A stretch of 64,000 bases of DNA from Bifidobacteriaceae bacterium (GTDB lineage Bacteria; Actinomycetota; Actinomycetes; Actinomycetales; WQXJ01). The stretch covers positions 16,364-80,363 of the forward strand of contig JAISXH010000047.1 of the NCBI GenBank assembly GCA_031270825.1. The letters are read 5' to 3'. Positions 19,084 to 30,000 of this stretch are shown here, piece after piece (the first letter of the stretch is position 1; each line of letters starts with the position of its first letter). A model generated the notes under the pieces. That model ran no database searches and was not told the DNA's origin. It was given only the letters and a program-made list of their open reading frames with translations. The translations under genes and the position numbers were made by a program.

Positions 19084-21771
19084 CTATCGTGCCAGAGCCC
19101 GACCGCGCGGGCACCCTCGGTTGGCCGTGGGCCCCGGCTGATGGCGGGGACGGTCCGGCTTGACGCCTCGCCAAGCTGGCCGATTGAAGGGCTTGGGCCA
19201 ACCGATGCGGGCCATCAGGCGCCGCGAACGGCTGAGACCTTGTTTCGCGGCCCGTTCGGCCAAAGCCACATCACGCCAGTAGGCCCGCGCCGATCGGCCC
19301 GGCGCCATCCGGGCGCCGAAGGCGGCTCCGTCTGCTTCTCGGGCCAGTCGGGCGACCAGGGCGCGAACTTGCGCCGGCGCGCCGGCGGCCGTTTCCATGC
19401 GGGTGGCGCTGACGGGAGTTGGCCTTAGGACACGCAGCTCGCGCAGCCGGTCGATCAGTTCGGTCCAACCGGCAACCACCCGATCGACCGGCCGGCCGCT
19501 GCGCTCACGCCGGCGCCACCGCCGAGCCTTGGCCCAGCCCGCCAGGCCGATGGCGCTGGCCAAGAGCGCGACCACGCCGGCCAAGCCCACGCCGACCCTG
19601 AGTCGCGGGCCCCAGGCCGTGTTCACCGGTGGCGGCGCCACCGGCCTGGCCGAGCCGACCGGCACCGGCGTGACGTCTTCCGCCGGCGGATCGGATGGCC
19701 TGGCCTGGGCCGGGGGCGGCTGAGCCATCTGCGGTTGCGGCTCCGCGTCAGGCGTCACAGGCGCCCGCTGCGGAGAATCCTGGCGGTTGGGCGTCGGGAA
19801 GAAGCCGACCCAACCGAGCCCCGCCAGATCGATTTCGACCCAGGCGGTCATGTCCGAACCCGTGAACGACCAGTCGCCGGTCGCAGTCCCGCCATCCTCC
19901 GTCCAGCCATCGCGGGTCGCCCCAGCATTCCGCGTTCCTGCCCCCCGCGTCTCGGCGTCCGGCGTCCCAGCGTCCGGCGTCCCAGCGTCCGGCGTCTCGG
20001 CGTCCCGCGTCTCGGCGCCCGGCGTCTCGGCGTCCAGCGTCCCGGCGTCCCGCGTCTCGGCGCCCCGCGTCCCGCCACCTCCCGTCCCGGCGCCGCCGGA
20101 CGCGGGCCCTGCGAATCCCACCGTCCCAGCGCCGGCCTGAGCCTGTTCGCCGTAGCCGGGGGCGAAACCCATCACCACCCTGGCGGGGAGCCCTAACGAG
20201 CGGGCCATGACAGCCATGGCGGAGGCGTACTGCTCGGCATCGCCCACCATGACGTCTGCGGTCACAAGCTCGGCCACCCGATCGGCGCCGTGCCCGGCCA
20301 GCACCTCGATCCGACCAGTTCCCTGGCCAGGACCGATCTGACCGTCCGAGTAGTAGCCGTCCTGGAGGAACCGCTCCAACGCCAGAGCCCTGGCGCCGGC
20401 GGTGGCGGCCCCGGCGGTGGCGGCTGCGGCGGCCAAATCGGCCGCTGGCACCGTGACGCCGGCGGGCAAGACGGCCGTGCCCGCCTCGGCGGCCGCGATC
20501 ACGGCATCGGCCGGCCGATACGGCCGCCAAACCGTTTCCAAGGTGTAGGTGATCGCGTCCAGGGCCGCCGTCTGCCCCGACAAGCCGGTCCGGGTCTGCG
20601 CGGTCGCAGCGGCCGACGGCGCCAAGACCAACGCGCCGCTGGCCGGGGCCAGGCGGACGGCGCTGGCCATGGCTTCGGCCTGGGCGCCCGCGAAGGCGAG
20701 GCCCACCGGCTCACCAATCGAATACAGCCACACCGTCTCCAGGTCATGGCTGGTCAACTCGACGGAGTGGGTCTCCCCCGCCGGGCCGCCAACCGGGTCC
20801 GTGGCCACGTCCGCGCTCGGGGATCCGATGACGCCCTGGGGCATCCGGGTGAAGTTCCCCGACGCTTCGCCCCGGCCGCCGCCGGTCACGTTCCAGACAA
20901 TCCCGTCGAAGCGATCCATGACGGCGAGCTTGACCACGCCGCCCAGGGGCAGACCACCGACTTCCAGCATCACCTCGGCCTTGCGGTCGGCCTTGAGATA
21001 GCGCCGATAAGAGCTGAGCGGGCTGGGGTGGTCGCGAGGGTCGAATGGCGCCTGGACCTGCTCGCGGACCACCAGCCGGTGGCGGTGGCCGACGAGCGCG
21101 CCCGCCCCGATCCCTCCGGCCACAGCCACGGCCACCGTCAACGCCATGGCGAGGGGGCGGCGCAGGGCCAAGGTCTGGCGTTTCGATGCCGCCCAAGCCA
21201 CCGAACCCAGGCCTGTGACCAGCCCAAACGGTACGGCGGCGACAGGTTTGGCGGTTCCCAGCGCGACCGCTGCCGCAGCCGTCGCCAATGGCGCCAAGGC
21301 CGCCCACGCGCCCCGCCCGCACTTGGCGCGCAGCGCCACTGAGACAGCCGCCGCCGCGCCGACATAGGCGAGCACAAACGGCGCCAGACCGAAGCCGCCA
21401 CCCCAGCCGACGGGCGCCGGCGCCGTCAGCAGACGCTGCCAGACCGCAGTCGCTCCGGTCACCAGCCAACGTTCAGCCGGCCAGGTCGGCAACAGGCCGC
21501 CGAAGGCCAACTCCGGCGCGGCCAGAGCCGGCCCCAACACCAGATAGGCGCCAGTCAACACCGCCACCGTCTCCAGCGGCTGCCAGCGCCGCCAGGCGCC
21601 CAGAGCCGCTCCGGCCGCGCCCAGGATGAGACCGCCGCCGGCCGGTCGCAAGAACGGCGCCCAAGAACAACCCACGCCAACAAAGACCGGCCCCAGCGGC
21701 GCCAGGGCCAAGCCGACCAACGCGGCCACGATCCCGCCGTCCACCCACCGCCGGGCGTCGAAACCTCTCAC
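19084..21771 (-). CDS. Transglutaminase-like membrane protein (DUF3488/TgpA type), apparently catalytically dead
   Basis: 895 residues. Six or so TM helices fill the first 240 residues. A periplasmic transglutaminase-like core follows (about 420-700), then a TM near residue 760 and a DUF4129-like cytoplasmic tail. In active relatives the nucleophile lies in a G-x-C-EQ motif; here the motif reads GDAEQYASAMAVMARSLG with Ala in place of Cys. The usual HAWVE histidine is Thr (MTAWVEIDLAGLGWVGF). The linker before it has about ten AETPD/AGTRD-like pentapeptide repeats. It is third in the MoxR-DUF58-TgpA cluster, joined to DUF58 by ATGA. The role is presumably structural or peptide-binding. Confidence 0.85.
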   Translation of the reverse strand: MRGFDARRWVDGGIVAALVGLALAPLGPVFVGVGCSWAPFLRPAGGGLILGAAGAALGAWRRWQPLETVAVLTGAYLVLGPALAAPELAFGGLLPTWPAERWLVTGATAVWQRLLTAPAPVGWGGGFGLAPFVLAYVGAAAAVSVALRAKCGRGAWAALAPLATAAAAVALGTAKPVAAVPFGLVTGLGSVAWAASKRQTLALRRPLAMALTVAVAVAGGIGAGALVGHRHRLVVREQVQAPFDPRDHPSPLSSYRRYLKADRKAEVMLEVGGLPLGGVVKLAVMDRFDGIVWNVTGGGRGEASGNFTRMPQGVIGSPSADVATDPVGGPAGETHSVELTSHDLETVWLYSIGEPVGLAFAGAQAEAMASAVRLAPASGALVLAPSAAATAQTRTGLSGQTAALDAITYTLETVWRPYRPADAVIAAAEAGTAVLPAGVTVPAADLAAAAATAGAATAGARALALERFLQDGYYSDGQIGPGQGTGRIEVLAGHGADRVAELVTADVMVGDAEQYASAMAVMARSLGLPARVVMGFAPGYGEQAQAGAGTVGFAGPASGGAGTGGGGTRGAETRDAGTLDAETPGAETRDAETPDAGTPDAGTPDAETRGAGTRNAGATRDGWTEDGGTATGDWSFTGSDMTAWVEIDLAGLGWVGFFPTPNRQDSPQRAPVTPDAEPQPQMAQPPPAQARPSDPPAEDVTPVPVGSARPVAPPPVNTAWGPRLRVGVGLAGVVALLASAIGLAGWAKARRWRRRERSGRPVDRVVAGWTELIDRLRELRVLRPTPVSATRMETAAGAPAQVRALVARLAREADGAAFGARMAPGRSARAYWRDVALAERAAKQGLSRSRRLMARIGWPKPFNRPAWRGVKPDRPRHQPGPTANRGCPRGRALAR
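19930..20087 (-). repeat. 15-bp minisatellite encoding A(E/G)T(P/R)D pentapeptides
   Basis: About ten imperfect copies of a 15-bp unit (plus strand GCGTCCGGCGTCTCG-like) lie inside the transglutaminase-like gene. The period keeps the frame and gives the linker AETRD-AGTLD-AETPG-AETRD and so on. Length variation here would only change linker length. Confidence 0.85.
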
Positions 21772-23075
21772 ACCCGTTCCCAGAGCGACGCCAGCCCGGG
21801 CAGTTGACTGAGTTGGCTGACTCCGACCAGGCGCAGCCGCCCCGCCCGGCCGAGGGTTTGGCGGCCACCGCAGTGGTCCTCAGGCGAGACTCCCGCCTGG
21901 GCCTTGGCCGAGGCGACGACTTGGCAGCACAGCGCCACCAGGCTGGCCTGACCCGGCAGCCCGGCCGCCATGACCGTCAACTCGCTGGCAGTCGGCCGAC
22001 CTCCGGTCACCAGCACCACCGAAGTGACACCCGGCAGCGCGCGGCGCACCTCGGCGGCCGCTGCCGCCGCACTCAGACCCTGGCCCCCGGCCAGGACGAT
22101 TCCGGCGGCTTGGTCGAGCAGCCGACCGGCGTCATCGCGGCCGAATCGCCGGCGCTCCGCGCCCGCGAACACGGCCAGTTCGCCTGCTTGTCTCAGGCGC
22201 GCCAGGCCAATCGAGGCGTAGACCGCCACCGCTAATTCGAAATCCTCCTCGCCGCCGTAGTCGAGGGCGCCGGTCGAAACCACCAAAGCCAGGCGGCCCC
22301 GGCGGGTGTCCTCCGATTGACGCACCATCGGCCGTCCCAGACGCGCCGATGATCGCCAGTGGATCGCCCGGATATCGTCGCCCTCCTGGTAAGGATTGAG
22401 GCAGTGAAAGGTGACATCAGGCTCGGCGGTCTGACCAATCGGTTTGCCCTCAAGGTCCTTGAACTGGCCGGTGAGCCCTGCGGGGAGGTGAACCCAGGGT
22501 GGGTAGACGGCGATCTCCAAGGCCGATCCCCAATCGAAAACCCGAGCCACCAGGCCGAATGGGTCTCCCCGCAGAGCCCGAACCGGGCCGATTCGCAGCA
22601 GGCCCCGGCGCCGGGCTGCGATGGCGGCATCGGTCACGGCCGTTTGGCCTGCGGCCAGGGCGCGCAGACGGACTGGCGCGCAGCGCTCAGAGCCTCTGCC
22701 TTCGCCGACCTGAGCCGTACCGCGCAGTTGGACTGGCACGGTCAGACTGCTCGGCCCGGCGCGCCGCCCTCCGGTGTTGGCGATCACCAAGCTCACACCC
22801 GCCTGACCGCCCACCGCCACCCGACGGCGTTGCGCCCGCAAGGTCACAGTCAACTTGGGGCGGCCCAAACTAGCCACCGAGCCGGCCGCGAAGAGGCCCA
22901 GGATCGCCCCTCCCGGCACCGCCAGCTCCGGCCAGCCCAGGAGCCAACCGATCGCGAAGCTGACCATCGCCGCCGCCAATGCCACCCAGCCCCAGGGGTC
23001 TGCGCGTCCGCGACGCCGCTCGGGCGCAGCCGGGTCGCCTCGACGGCGGCGCTCTTCGGGCATGGCCGTTTCCAC
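21768..23075 (-). CDS. DUF58 domain protein (VWA-like) of the MoxR cluster
   Basis: 435 residues from GTG 23075; ATG 23063 is an alternative four codons on. Two TM segments lie near 30-70 (VALAAAMVSFAIGWLLGW and AILGLFAAGSVASLG). Then comes a beta-rich extracellular or linker domain and the DUF58 signature YQEGDDIRAIHWRSSARLG. DUF58 proteins are partners of MoxR AAA+ ATPases, and a VWA-like fold follows (LALVVSTGALDYGGEEDFE). The gene starts 3 bp after the moxR stop and its stop overlaps the transglutaminase-like start, so it belongs to one transcript. The molecular function of the trio is not established; envelope assembly or stress is usually inferred. Confidence 0.9.
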   Translation of the reverse strand: METAMPEERRRRGDPAAPERRRGRADPWGWVALAAAMVSFAIGWLLGWPELAVPGGAILGLFAAGSVASLGRPKLTVTLRAQRRRVAVGGQAGVSLVIANTGGRRAGPSSLTVPVQLRGTAQVGEGRGSERCAPVRLRALAAGQTAVTDAAIAARRRGLLRIGPVRALRGDPFGLVARVFDWGSALEIAVYPPWVHLPAGLTGQFKDLEGKPIGQTAEPDVTFHCLNPYQEGDDIRAIHWRSSARLGRPMVRQSEDTRRGRLALVVSTGALDYGGEEDFELAVAVYASIGLARLRQAGELAVFAGAERRRFGRDDAGRLLDQAAGIVLAGGQGLSAAAAAAEVRRALPGVTSVVLVTGGRPTASELTVMAAGLPGQASLVALCCQVVASAKAQAGVSPEDHCGGRQTLGRAGRLRLVGVSQLSQLPGLASLWERV

Positions 23076-23078
23076 GCT

Positions 23079-24074
23079 CTAGGCCGTGGCCGCGGCCGGG
23101 TCGCGGCCGCCGACTGCCGGAACCGGCACCCGCCCGAGCACGTCGGCGAGCACGTCGCTGGCCTTTGCGCCGTCGATCTGCGCCTCCGGCGCGATGATCA
23201 ACCGGTGCGTCAGAACGGCCGGGGCCAGCGCTTTGACATCGCCGGGGGTCACGTACGGGCGACCGTGGGCCATCGCGTAGACCTTGGCGCACCGGGCCAG
23301 CGCCAGGCCGCCGCGGGTGGAGGCACCCAAATCGCACCTCGGATCGGTTCTGGTCTCCTCCACTAAAGCAACTATGTAGTCCGCCACCAACGGCGCCATT
23401 TGGGCTTGCGTCGCCAATCGGCCCAGTTCGGCGATCCGCCCGGCGGGCGCCGCCGGGCCCAGGCCGGCAGACCGGTCCAGCCGCTGGCACTCCAGCATCA
23501 ATCTGACCGCGGTCGCGTGGTCGGGATAGCCCAGCGTGGTCCGAATCAGGAAGCGGTCGAGTTGGGCCTCCGGCAACGGGTAGGTGCCGAGTTGCTCGAC
23601 CGGGTTCTGGGTGGCGATCACGACGAACGGAGTGGGCGCCGGGTGGCTGACCCCGTCAACCGTGATCTGGCGCTCCTCCATCACCTCTAGGAGTGCGGAC
23701 TGGGTCTTGGGACTGGCCCGGTTGATCTCATCGGCCAGCAAGACCGAGCTGAACACCGGCCCCGGCCGGAATTCAAAATGTCCATTGCGTTGGTCGTAGA
23801 TGGTCGCCCCGATCAAGTCCGAGGGCAGCAGGTCGGGCGTGAATTGGACGCGGCCGTGGCTGACGCCGGCGGCTGCCGCCAGAGCCTTGGCCAGCGAGGT
23901 CTTGCCGGTGCCGGGCACGTCCTCTAGCAGCACATGGCCTCCCGCCAGCATGGCCGTCAGCACCAGCGCGACCGGACCGGCCTTCCCCAGCACGGCGTCA
24001 GCGACCGCGGCGCCCAAGGCGGCGAATTCCCGGGCAAAGCCCTCAGCGGTTTGATGCTCCATGTTCATCCTCAT
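23079..24074 (-). CDS. MoxR family AAA+ ATPase
   Basis: About 331 residues from the ATG at 24074; in-frame ATGs at 24068 and 24062 are close alternatives, the last preceded by GAGGATGAAC. Walker A is LEDVPGTGKTSLAKALA, Walker B VLLADEINRASPKTQSALLEVMEE, sensor 1 IATQNPVEQLGTYPLPEAQ, and the sensor 2 region follows LDRFL. MoxR ATPases act as chaperones that insert cofactors or assemble complexes, working with VWA/DUF58 proteins such as the next gene. Its start lies inside the 3' end of the giant surface-protein gene (32-bp overlap), supporting coupled expression. Confidence 0.95.
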   Translation of the reverse strand: MRMNMEHQTAEGFAREFAALGAAVADAVLGKAGPVALVLTAMLAGGHVLLEDVPGTGKTSLAKALAAAAGVSHGRVQFTPDLLPSDLIGATIYDQRNGHFEFRPGPVFSSVLLADEINRASPKTQSALLEVMEERQITVDGVSHPAPTPFVVIATQNPVEQLGTYPLPEAQLDRFLIRTTLGYPDHATAVRLMLECQRLDRSAGLGPAAPAGRIAELGRLATQAQMAPLVADYIVALVEETRTDPRCDLGASTRGGLALARCAKVYAMAHGRPYVTPGDVKALAPAVLTHRLIIAPEAQIDGAKASDVLADVLGRVPVPAVGGRDPAAATA

Positions 24075-27000
24075 CCTCGGTTTCGAACCGCAACTTGGCG
24101 GCGGCGCCCGCGACTGCGCGGGCACTCGTCCGTGCGGTGATCGTGACGGCGGCCCGAGCGGCAATCTGCGCGGCGGCCGTCACCGCGGCCAGCCAGGCGG
24201 CGGCCCGGGCGGCGGTCTGCCGAATGGTCGTGGCGCCAGCGCGCGTGACGGCAGTCCAGGCGGCGCCCGGCCCGAGCCAGACCATTCCGGGCACTCCAGG
24301 ACCGGCCGATGAATCCACGTCCGAACGTCCGGCCATGATCGCGGTGAGTCCTTGCAGGCCAGGAGCGGCCCCTCCAACTGCGGCCGGCGCGACCTCGATT
24401 CGGGCCTGCGGGGATTGGGCGCACAGCCGGCCGGCGGGGAAACCGCTGACCAGCGGCACACTCCCGTGGGAGGCCAGGCAATAGACAACCTGGGCGGTGT
24501 GAACTCCCGCGGTAAGGCCGCCGAAGCGTGTGAGCGCGCTGCTCAGACGCTGGCCGTCGAAATACCATTCGGCCACGACATCGAATCCGGGCCGAACCGG
24601 CTGTTCAGGCCAGACGACGCCAACCCAGGGCGGACTGGTCTGATCGGCGGCCCCGACCAGACCGCCCGGTTCGTCACTCCCCGCCGCCGCCTCCACCGCC
24701 AGCACGGGTTCCGGCAAAGGTTCCAGGGCCGCCGGGCCCTGGCGCAGCGGCCCGGCCGGGCTGGATGTCTTCGCGCCGATATCCGCCTGTTCGCTGGCCA
24801 CGCGAACTGCAAAGGTCGCGACCTCACCCGGCGCCAACGCCACCGCGCAGGGCGTGGCCGTGCAGCCGCCGACGGGACTTCCGTTCGCCACCAGCGTGTA
24901 GGCGACGGGGACACCGGCGTTCGCCACCTCCTCCCAGGCGACATTGACCGACTCCTCGTCGGCCCAGGACACCGTTGGCGGCGCCGGCTGGTCTAGTTCG
25001 CCGTAGGGCGTGCAGGGCTCGAAGGCCGCCCCGGCGCTGGCGCCCTTGCGGCCGACGGCTTGGACCGAACACGACTGGGTGACACCCGCGCCGAGGCCTG
25101 TCACCGTCAGGCGGGTGGTCCTGACCGTTGCGCCGACCACGGCCCCGTTGCAGGTCACCGTGTAGTGGTCGACGGCTCCGGTTGGAACAGGCGGCGGCGA
25201 CCAGTTCAAGTCGATCCGGTTCTTCCCCGCCACGGCCTGGCCGGCCAGCGGCGGATCGGGGGTGGTGTCATAGTCGAGGACGCCGACCCCGGGACGGTCC
25301 GATTCGCCGATGGCGTTGCGGGCCCTGACTTCGACGCGATAGCGGACGCCGTAGGCCAACGAGTTCATCCGGCAACGCGACGACAGCCGGTCGGCCGGCG
25401 CCTCTTCGCAGTCGGCCCCGGCCAGCGTGACTCGGTAGGACTGGACTGGTTCGCCGCCGGCGGCCGGACCCACCACCGGCGCCCAGCTGACGAGCGCTTC
25501 GCCCCGATTGCCGGGCACGGCCGTGACCGCCCCGGGCGCGGCTGGTTTGTCGCGAACCACCACCGGGAAACGTCCGGTCTGGCGTCTCCCGGCGGCATCG
25601 ACCACCACAAAACTAACTGCGGCGGCGGCGTTCCCGGAGGTGGCGTTCCCACCTGTGGCGCTCCCGGTCGCAGCGCCGCCCTGGGCCGCGGGGGCGGTGA
25701 CGGTGATCGATTGGCCGGACACGCTGGCGCCAACCTCCCCGGTGGCCACCACTGCCTCGAGGCGGGCGGGCTCTTGGTTGGCCCACGGGTCGAATACGCC
25801 GGCCAGGACGGGCACGGCCTGGGCCTGGCCGCGCGCCACTTTGACCTGGGCGGGGGCGTTCGGCTTGACCGCCGGCAGTTTGGTCTCGATGACTGCGACG
25901 CTTAGTCTGAAGCCGGTCTGAGCGGCGCCACCGCCATAGGCCAGGGTCAAAGCGATGGCCGCGCGATCGCCAACCGTCGCCTCCAACCCCGCCTCGATGG
26001 TGACCGCGGTCCCGGAACGCCGGACCTCCAAACCGGAAGCCGACGTGTCCAGCGGACCCACTCTGATCAGGCCCGGATCGCCCGGCGGGGCGCCGTCCAC
26101 GCGCACGAAATCAGCCAGATCGATGGTCCTCGAGCCACCGCGCTCGACCTGGGGTGTGGGGTCCTGGAAACTGAGCCGACTGTCTGAGTCCGGGGTGACC
26201 AAGACGTCTAGCCAGAGCTTTGATTTCTTCAGCAAGGGATCCGCGGAGTCGGCCGTGTCGGCCACCCAGAACTCGATCCGGTCCGGCCCGGCATGGTCGC
26301 GGTCAGGGGCGTAGCCGATGCCTCGCCCCGCGTTGGCGGCAACAGCCCGGCCATGTCGCGCGGTCAGGCCGCCCCCGGCGTCACCGCTCAGAGACTGTCC
26401 CCCGCCAGTCGAGGCTCCGCCAGTCGAGGCTCCGCCGGTAGAGGACCCGCCGGCTGCGGCACCCGCTTTCTGGTCAACACCACCCGTCGAGTCGCCTGCG
26501 CTCGGCCCGGAGCCGCCGCCGGTTCCGTCCTCCACGTCCGGCCGGCCGCTCCCGCCAGACCCGTCCGCCCCGCCAGACGGGTCGAACAGGAAGGCGCCCA
26601 CCCGACCGCGTGCCACCGCCACGAACACGTCCAGATCGATGACCGTCTCCCCTCCCGCCGGCACGCGGATCGGCGCGACATCCGGACGCAGATAGGGCGG
26701 TCGGGAGATCGGTGGCACCGTGATCGATCCGTAGGCGGTGGCGCCCCGAGCTTCGGCGTCGGTGTTGCGCAGCCCGTAGAAGACGATCGTCGGCAAGTCG
26801 TCTTGGAGGGTGACAGTCACCTCGGACGCATTCTTCAAGACCGCCTGGCCGCCGGCGTCCTGAGGCAGGAACAACTCCAGGTCGGAGACCAGTCCGGAGG
26901 GGTTGTAGGCGGTTCGCAGCACGTCGATGTCCACGGACGCCTTGTCGATGGTCGCCTGCGGCGGCGAGACGATGTCTTTGGCCTGGGGCGGAACCACCGG

Positions 27001-30000
27001 CGCGGCCGGATCGACGGTCAGGTTCAGGGACGCCGAATCATGATCGCCGCCCCGCCCGCAGGCGTGATAAACCACCTGGTATTGGCCCGGCTCGGGGGGC
27101 AAGAGCACAATCAGACGGCCCGTGGCCGGGTCCGTCTGCGCCCGCAGCAGGTCGCTTGACCAGCTAGGCGGCTCGTCCGCGCAGAATTCCGGAGCGGTTT
27201 GGCCGGCCAGGTCGACATCGTTCGCCAACACCGGGACTTCGAGCACTTTGCCGGGCCGGGCGGTGGCTTTGTCGTCCCGCGCCACCACCCCGAAAGCGCC
27301 ATCGCCCGGCGCCGCGACTCCCACGGTGACCGATGCCGTGGCCCGGTTGGCCGCCCAATCCTCAACCGCGTAGACGAAGACTTCGGAGCCCGGCGACTGG
27401 TCCTGCCCGGCCCGGTATTTGATGTAGTCCGGGCCGATCTCGGTGATCGTGCCATTCTGGGGATAGATGTCAAGCCCTTGGAGGAGGGAGACACCGTCGC
27501 CGTCCACGTCGATCCCAGTCAGCGGCACCGCAATGGTCACTTCCTGGCCCTGAAAGACACGCGCGGTAAGGTCGAGCGGCTGGGGCGGCGCCTTGGCGGC
27601 GTTCGATCGGTGGACCGCCACAGTGAAGCGGCCCAGGGCCGAGCCGCCGGCGTCATCCACCACCGGCACGGCCACGGTGACCGGCTCTGGACAGGGGGTC
27701 GGCGGCGCCTGGTAGCGAACCGAGCGCCCGGAGGCGTAGACCTTGCCGCAAGGCGGGCTGGGCTCGATCATGGCGGCGGCAATCGATAGCGTGTCGCCAT
27801 CGGGGTCGAAGCTGTGCTCGAGGACCGGGATGGTGACCACTCCCCCGGCCCGGACCGTCAGCGTCTGGGGAGTCACCACCGGGTCCTGACCGGGACCGGC
27901 CGCAGCGTGAACAACCCTGATGACGCCGTTGGCGGTGACGCCACCAGCGGTGACGGTGTAGCCGATGTCTTCGCTGCCCTGGCCGCCATTGTCGGCGATC
28001 TCGAGGTGTTGGTGGCCTAACGGCACTGCGCTGAGGCCGGGACTCTCCGGCAGCCGGAAGTCTCGCAGCAGCGCCACTTCCCGGGCGCCGATGCCGTCAT
28101 TCGCCAACGGGTCGATCACAGTCGGCTGGCCCGGACGGACATAGACCGTGTCGAGGACCGCCACCAGGGCGGGTTCGCCCACTTCGGCGACATCGATCCG
28201 GGCCACCATCCGGCCGGCGCCGGCGTCCTTGCCGCCGCCTGCTCCCGAGCTGGTCGCCGCGCCCCCGCCCGCTTCAACGCCAGCAGCCGCGTTGGCCTGC
28301 GCGCCAACGCCGGCGTCGGCGCCTGTGTCAGCGCCGACTTCAGCGCCCGCGTGAACTCCTGTCGAGATGGTCACCGCCAGCGAATAGGTGTTGGCCACTG
28401 AGGCGGTGAAAGACAGCTGGCCAGTCGAAGGATCGAGCTTCGCCTCGGTCAGCGGGTCGCCCTGGCCGTCCAAAGCGAACACCGGCGCCGCCAGATGACC
28501 AGTCCGCAGCGCCTGGCGCAAGTCCAATGTGACGGTCTGGCCGACTGCGGTGTCAGCCTTGACGGCATCGGCGGCCGGAACCAAAGTTCCCGGCTCGACC
28601 AGTTCCACGTTCAAGGTCGCAGGGCTAGCGGCGGCCCCCAGACCGTCCGTCACCGCCAAGCGGACGGCGGCGGTGCGGGGGCTCCCGTTCGCTGACATGA
28701 CGGTCACGGCGCCGTCTGGATGCCAGGAGACACGCAGGTCGGGATCATCCGTGGCCGCCCCTGCCAGCACCAGCGGGTCGCCGTCCGGATCGATGAAGTC
28801 CTCCAACGCCCGGTAGGTGGCCTGCGCGCCAAGCTCCATGGCCAGCCGCAGCGGCTGGGCCGGGACGGCCGGGGGCCGGTTGGCTGTGTCGGAAACGGTG
28901 ACCACCACTGCGGCCGTGTCGGTCTGACCGCCCAGGTCAGACACGGTGTAAGTGAAACGCGCCGAGGTGAGGCCCGGCGCCGGGGTGAATTGGATGGCAC
29001 GGCCGGCCAGGACTGGCTCGGCGCGGCCGCTGGCGGGGTCCAGTCCGTCGATCCGCTCGATGCCCAAGGCCTCGCACCCGGAGGCCGAGTCGTTGCCAAG
29101 CACGGTCAGGACGGCGCTCGTGCCTGGCCTGACGCCGAATTCGTCTTCTCGGGCGGCGAGTTCGCCGGCCTGATCGCCGCAGTCTGATTCCCGGTCTCTG
29201 ACGGCGGCGGCGGCCGGCTCCTCGGCCTGAAGGGGCTTCGGGTCGATTTGGTCCCAATTCAGCACCGCGCGCACCTGATCGTCTTGGAGGGGCATCCAGA
29301 GGCGGCCGTCTTGGACGTCGTTGAGGACCACCGTCAGGCGGTTGACGCGGAAGACGACACGCGCGCCCTCGCCGAGGCCCTCCAGCGCGCGGCTGGCGGT
29401 CTTGGCGCCGCCGCAACTGGCGATGTAGTTGTCGCCCCGTTCGGGACCAGCCGCCCAGGCGGCGTGCACGCAGTCGCCGGCTGCGGTCGGTGTGGCTGGT
29501 TGTCCCCGGTTGCCGGTCTTCCATTCCGTCACCTGGCCCCGGGGCCCGATCAACAGCAGCGCCTCCGCAGTTGCGACCACCACCCCAGCCGGCGGCTGGC
29601 CGGCGGCGTTGGCGGCCGGGGTCTGCAACTTGAGCGAGTCCGCCGGGCCGTAAGCGCCCAAGTCCACCGCGCCTCCGTCCCAGGCCAGGATTGTCCCGGA
29701 CAGGGCGTAGACGTGGTCTCCCAGGGCCGTGACAGCGCTGATGCCGTCGCTTGGTTCGACCGAGGCGCTGCCGGCGACGGCCGGCCAGTCGACGCGCCCC
29801 AGGTCCCGAGTCCGCACCCGCTCCGATGGACTTTGCCCGCCGGGGTCGCGCCCTTCCAGCCAGAGTTGGATGATCCGGCCGTCCGGCGCCACCGCGAACA
29901 CTTTGCCGTCCGGCGCCATGACGATCCGGCTGCCGCAGCTGTCGGCGCAGGCCGCCCGGTCGGCGCTGAAGTCCGTCTTGGACTCAGCATCAACAGCGGG

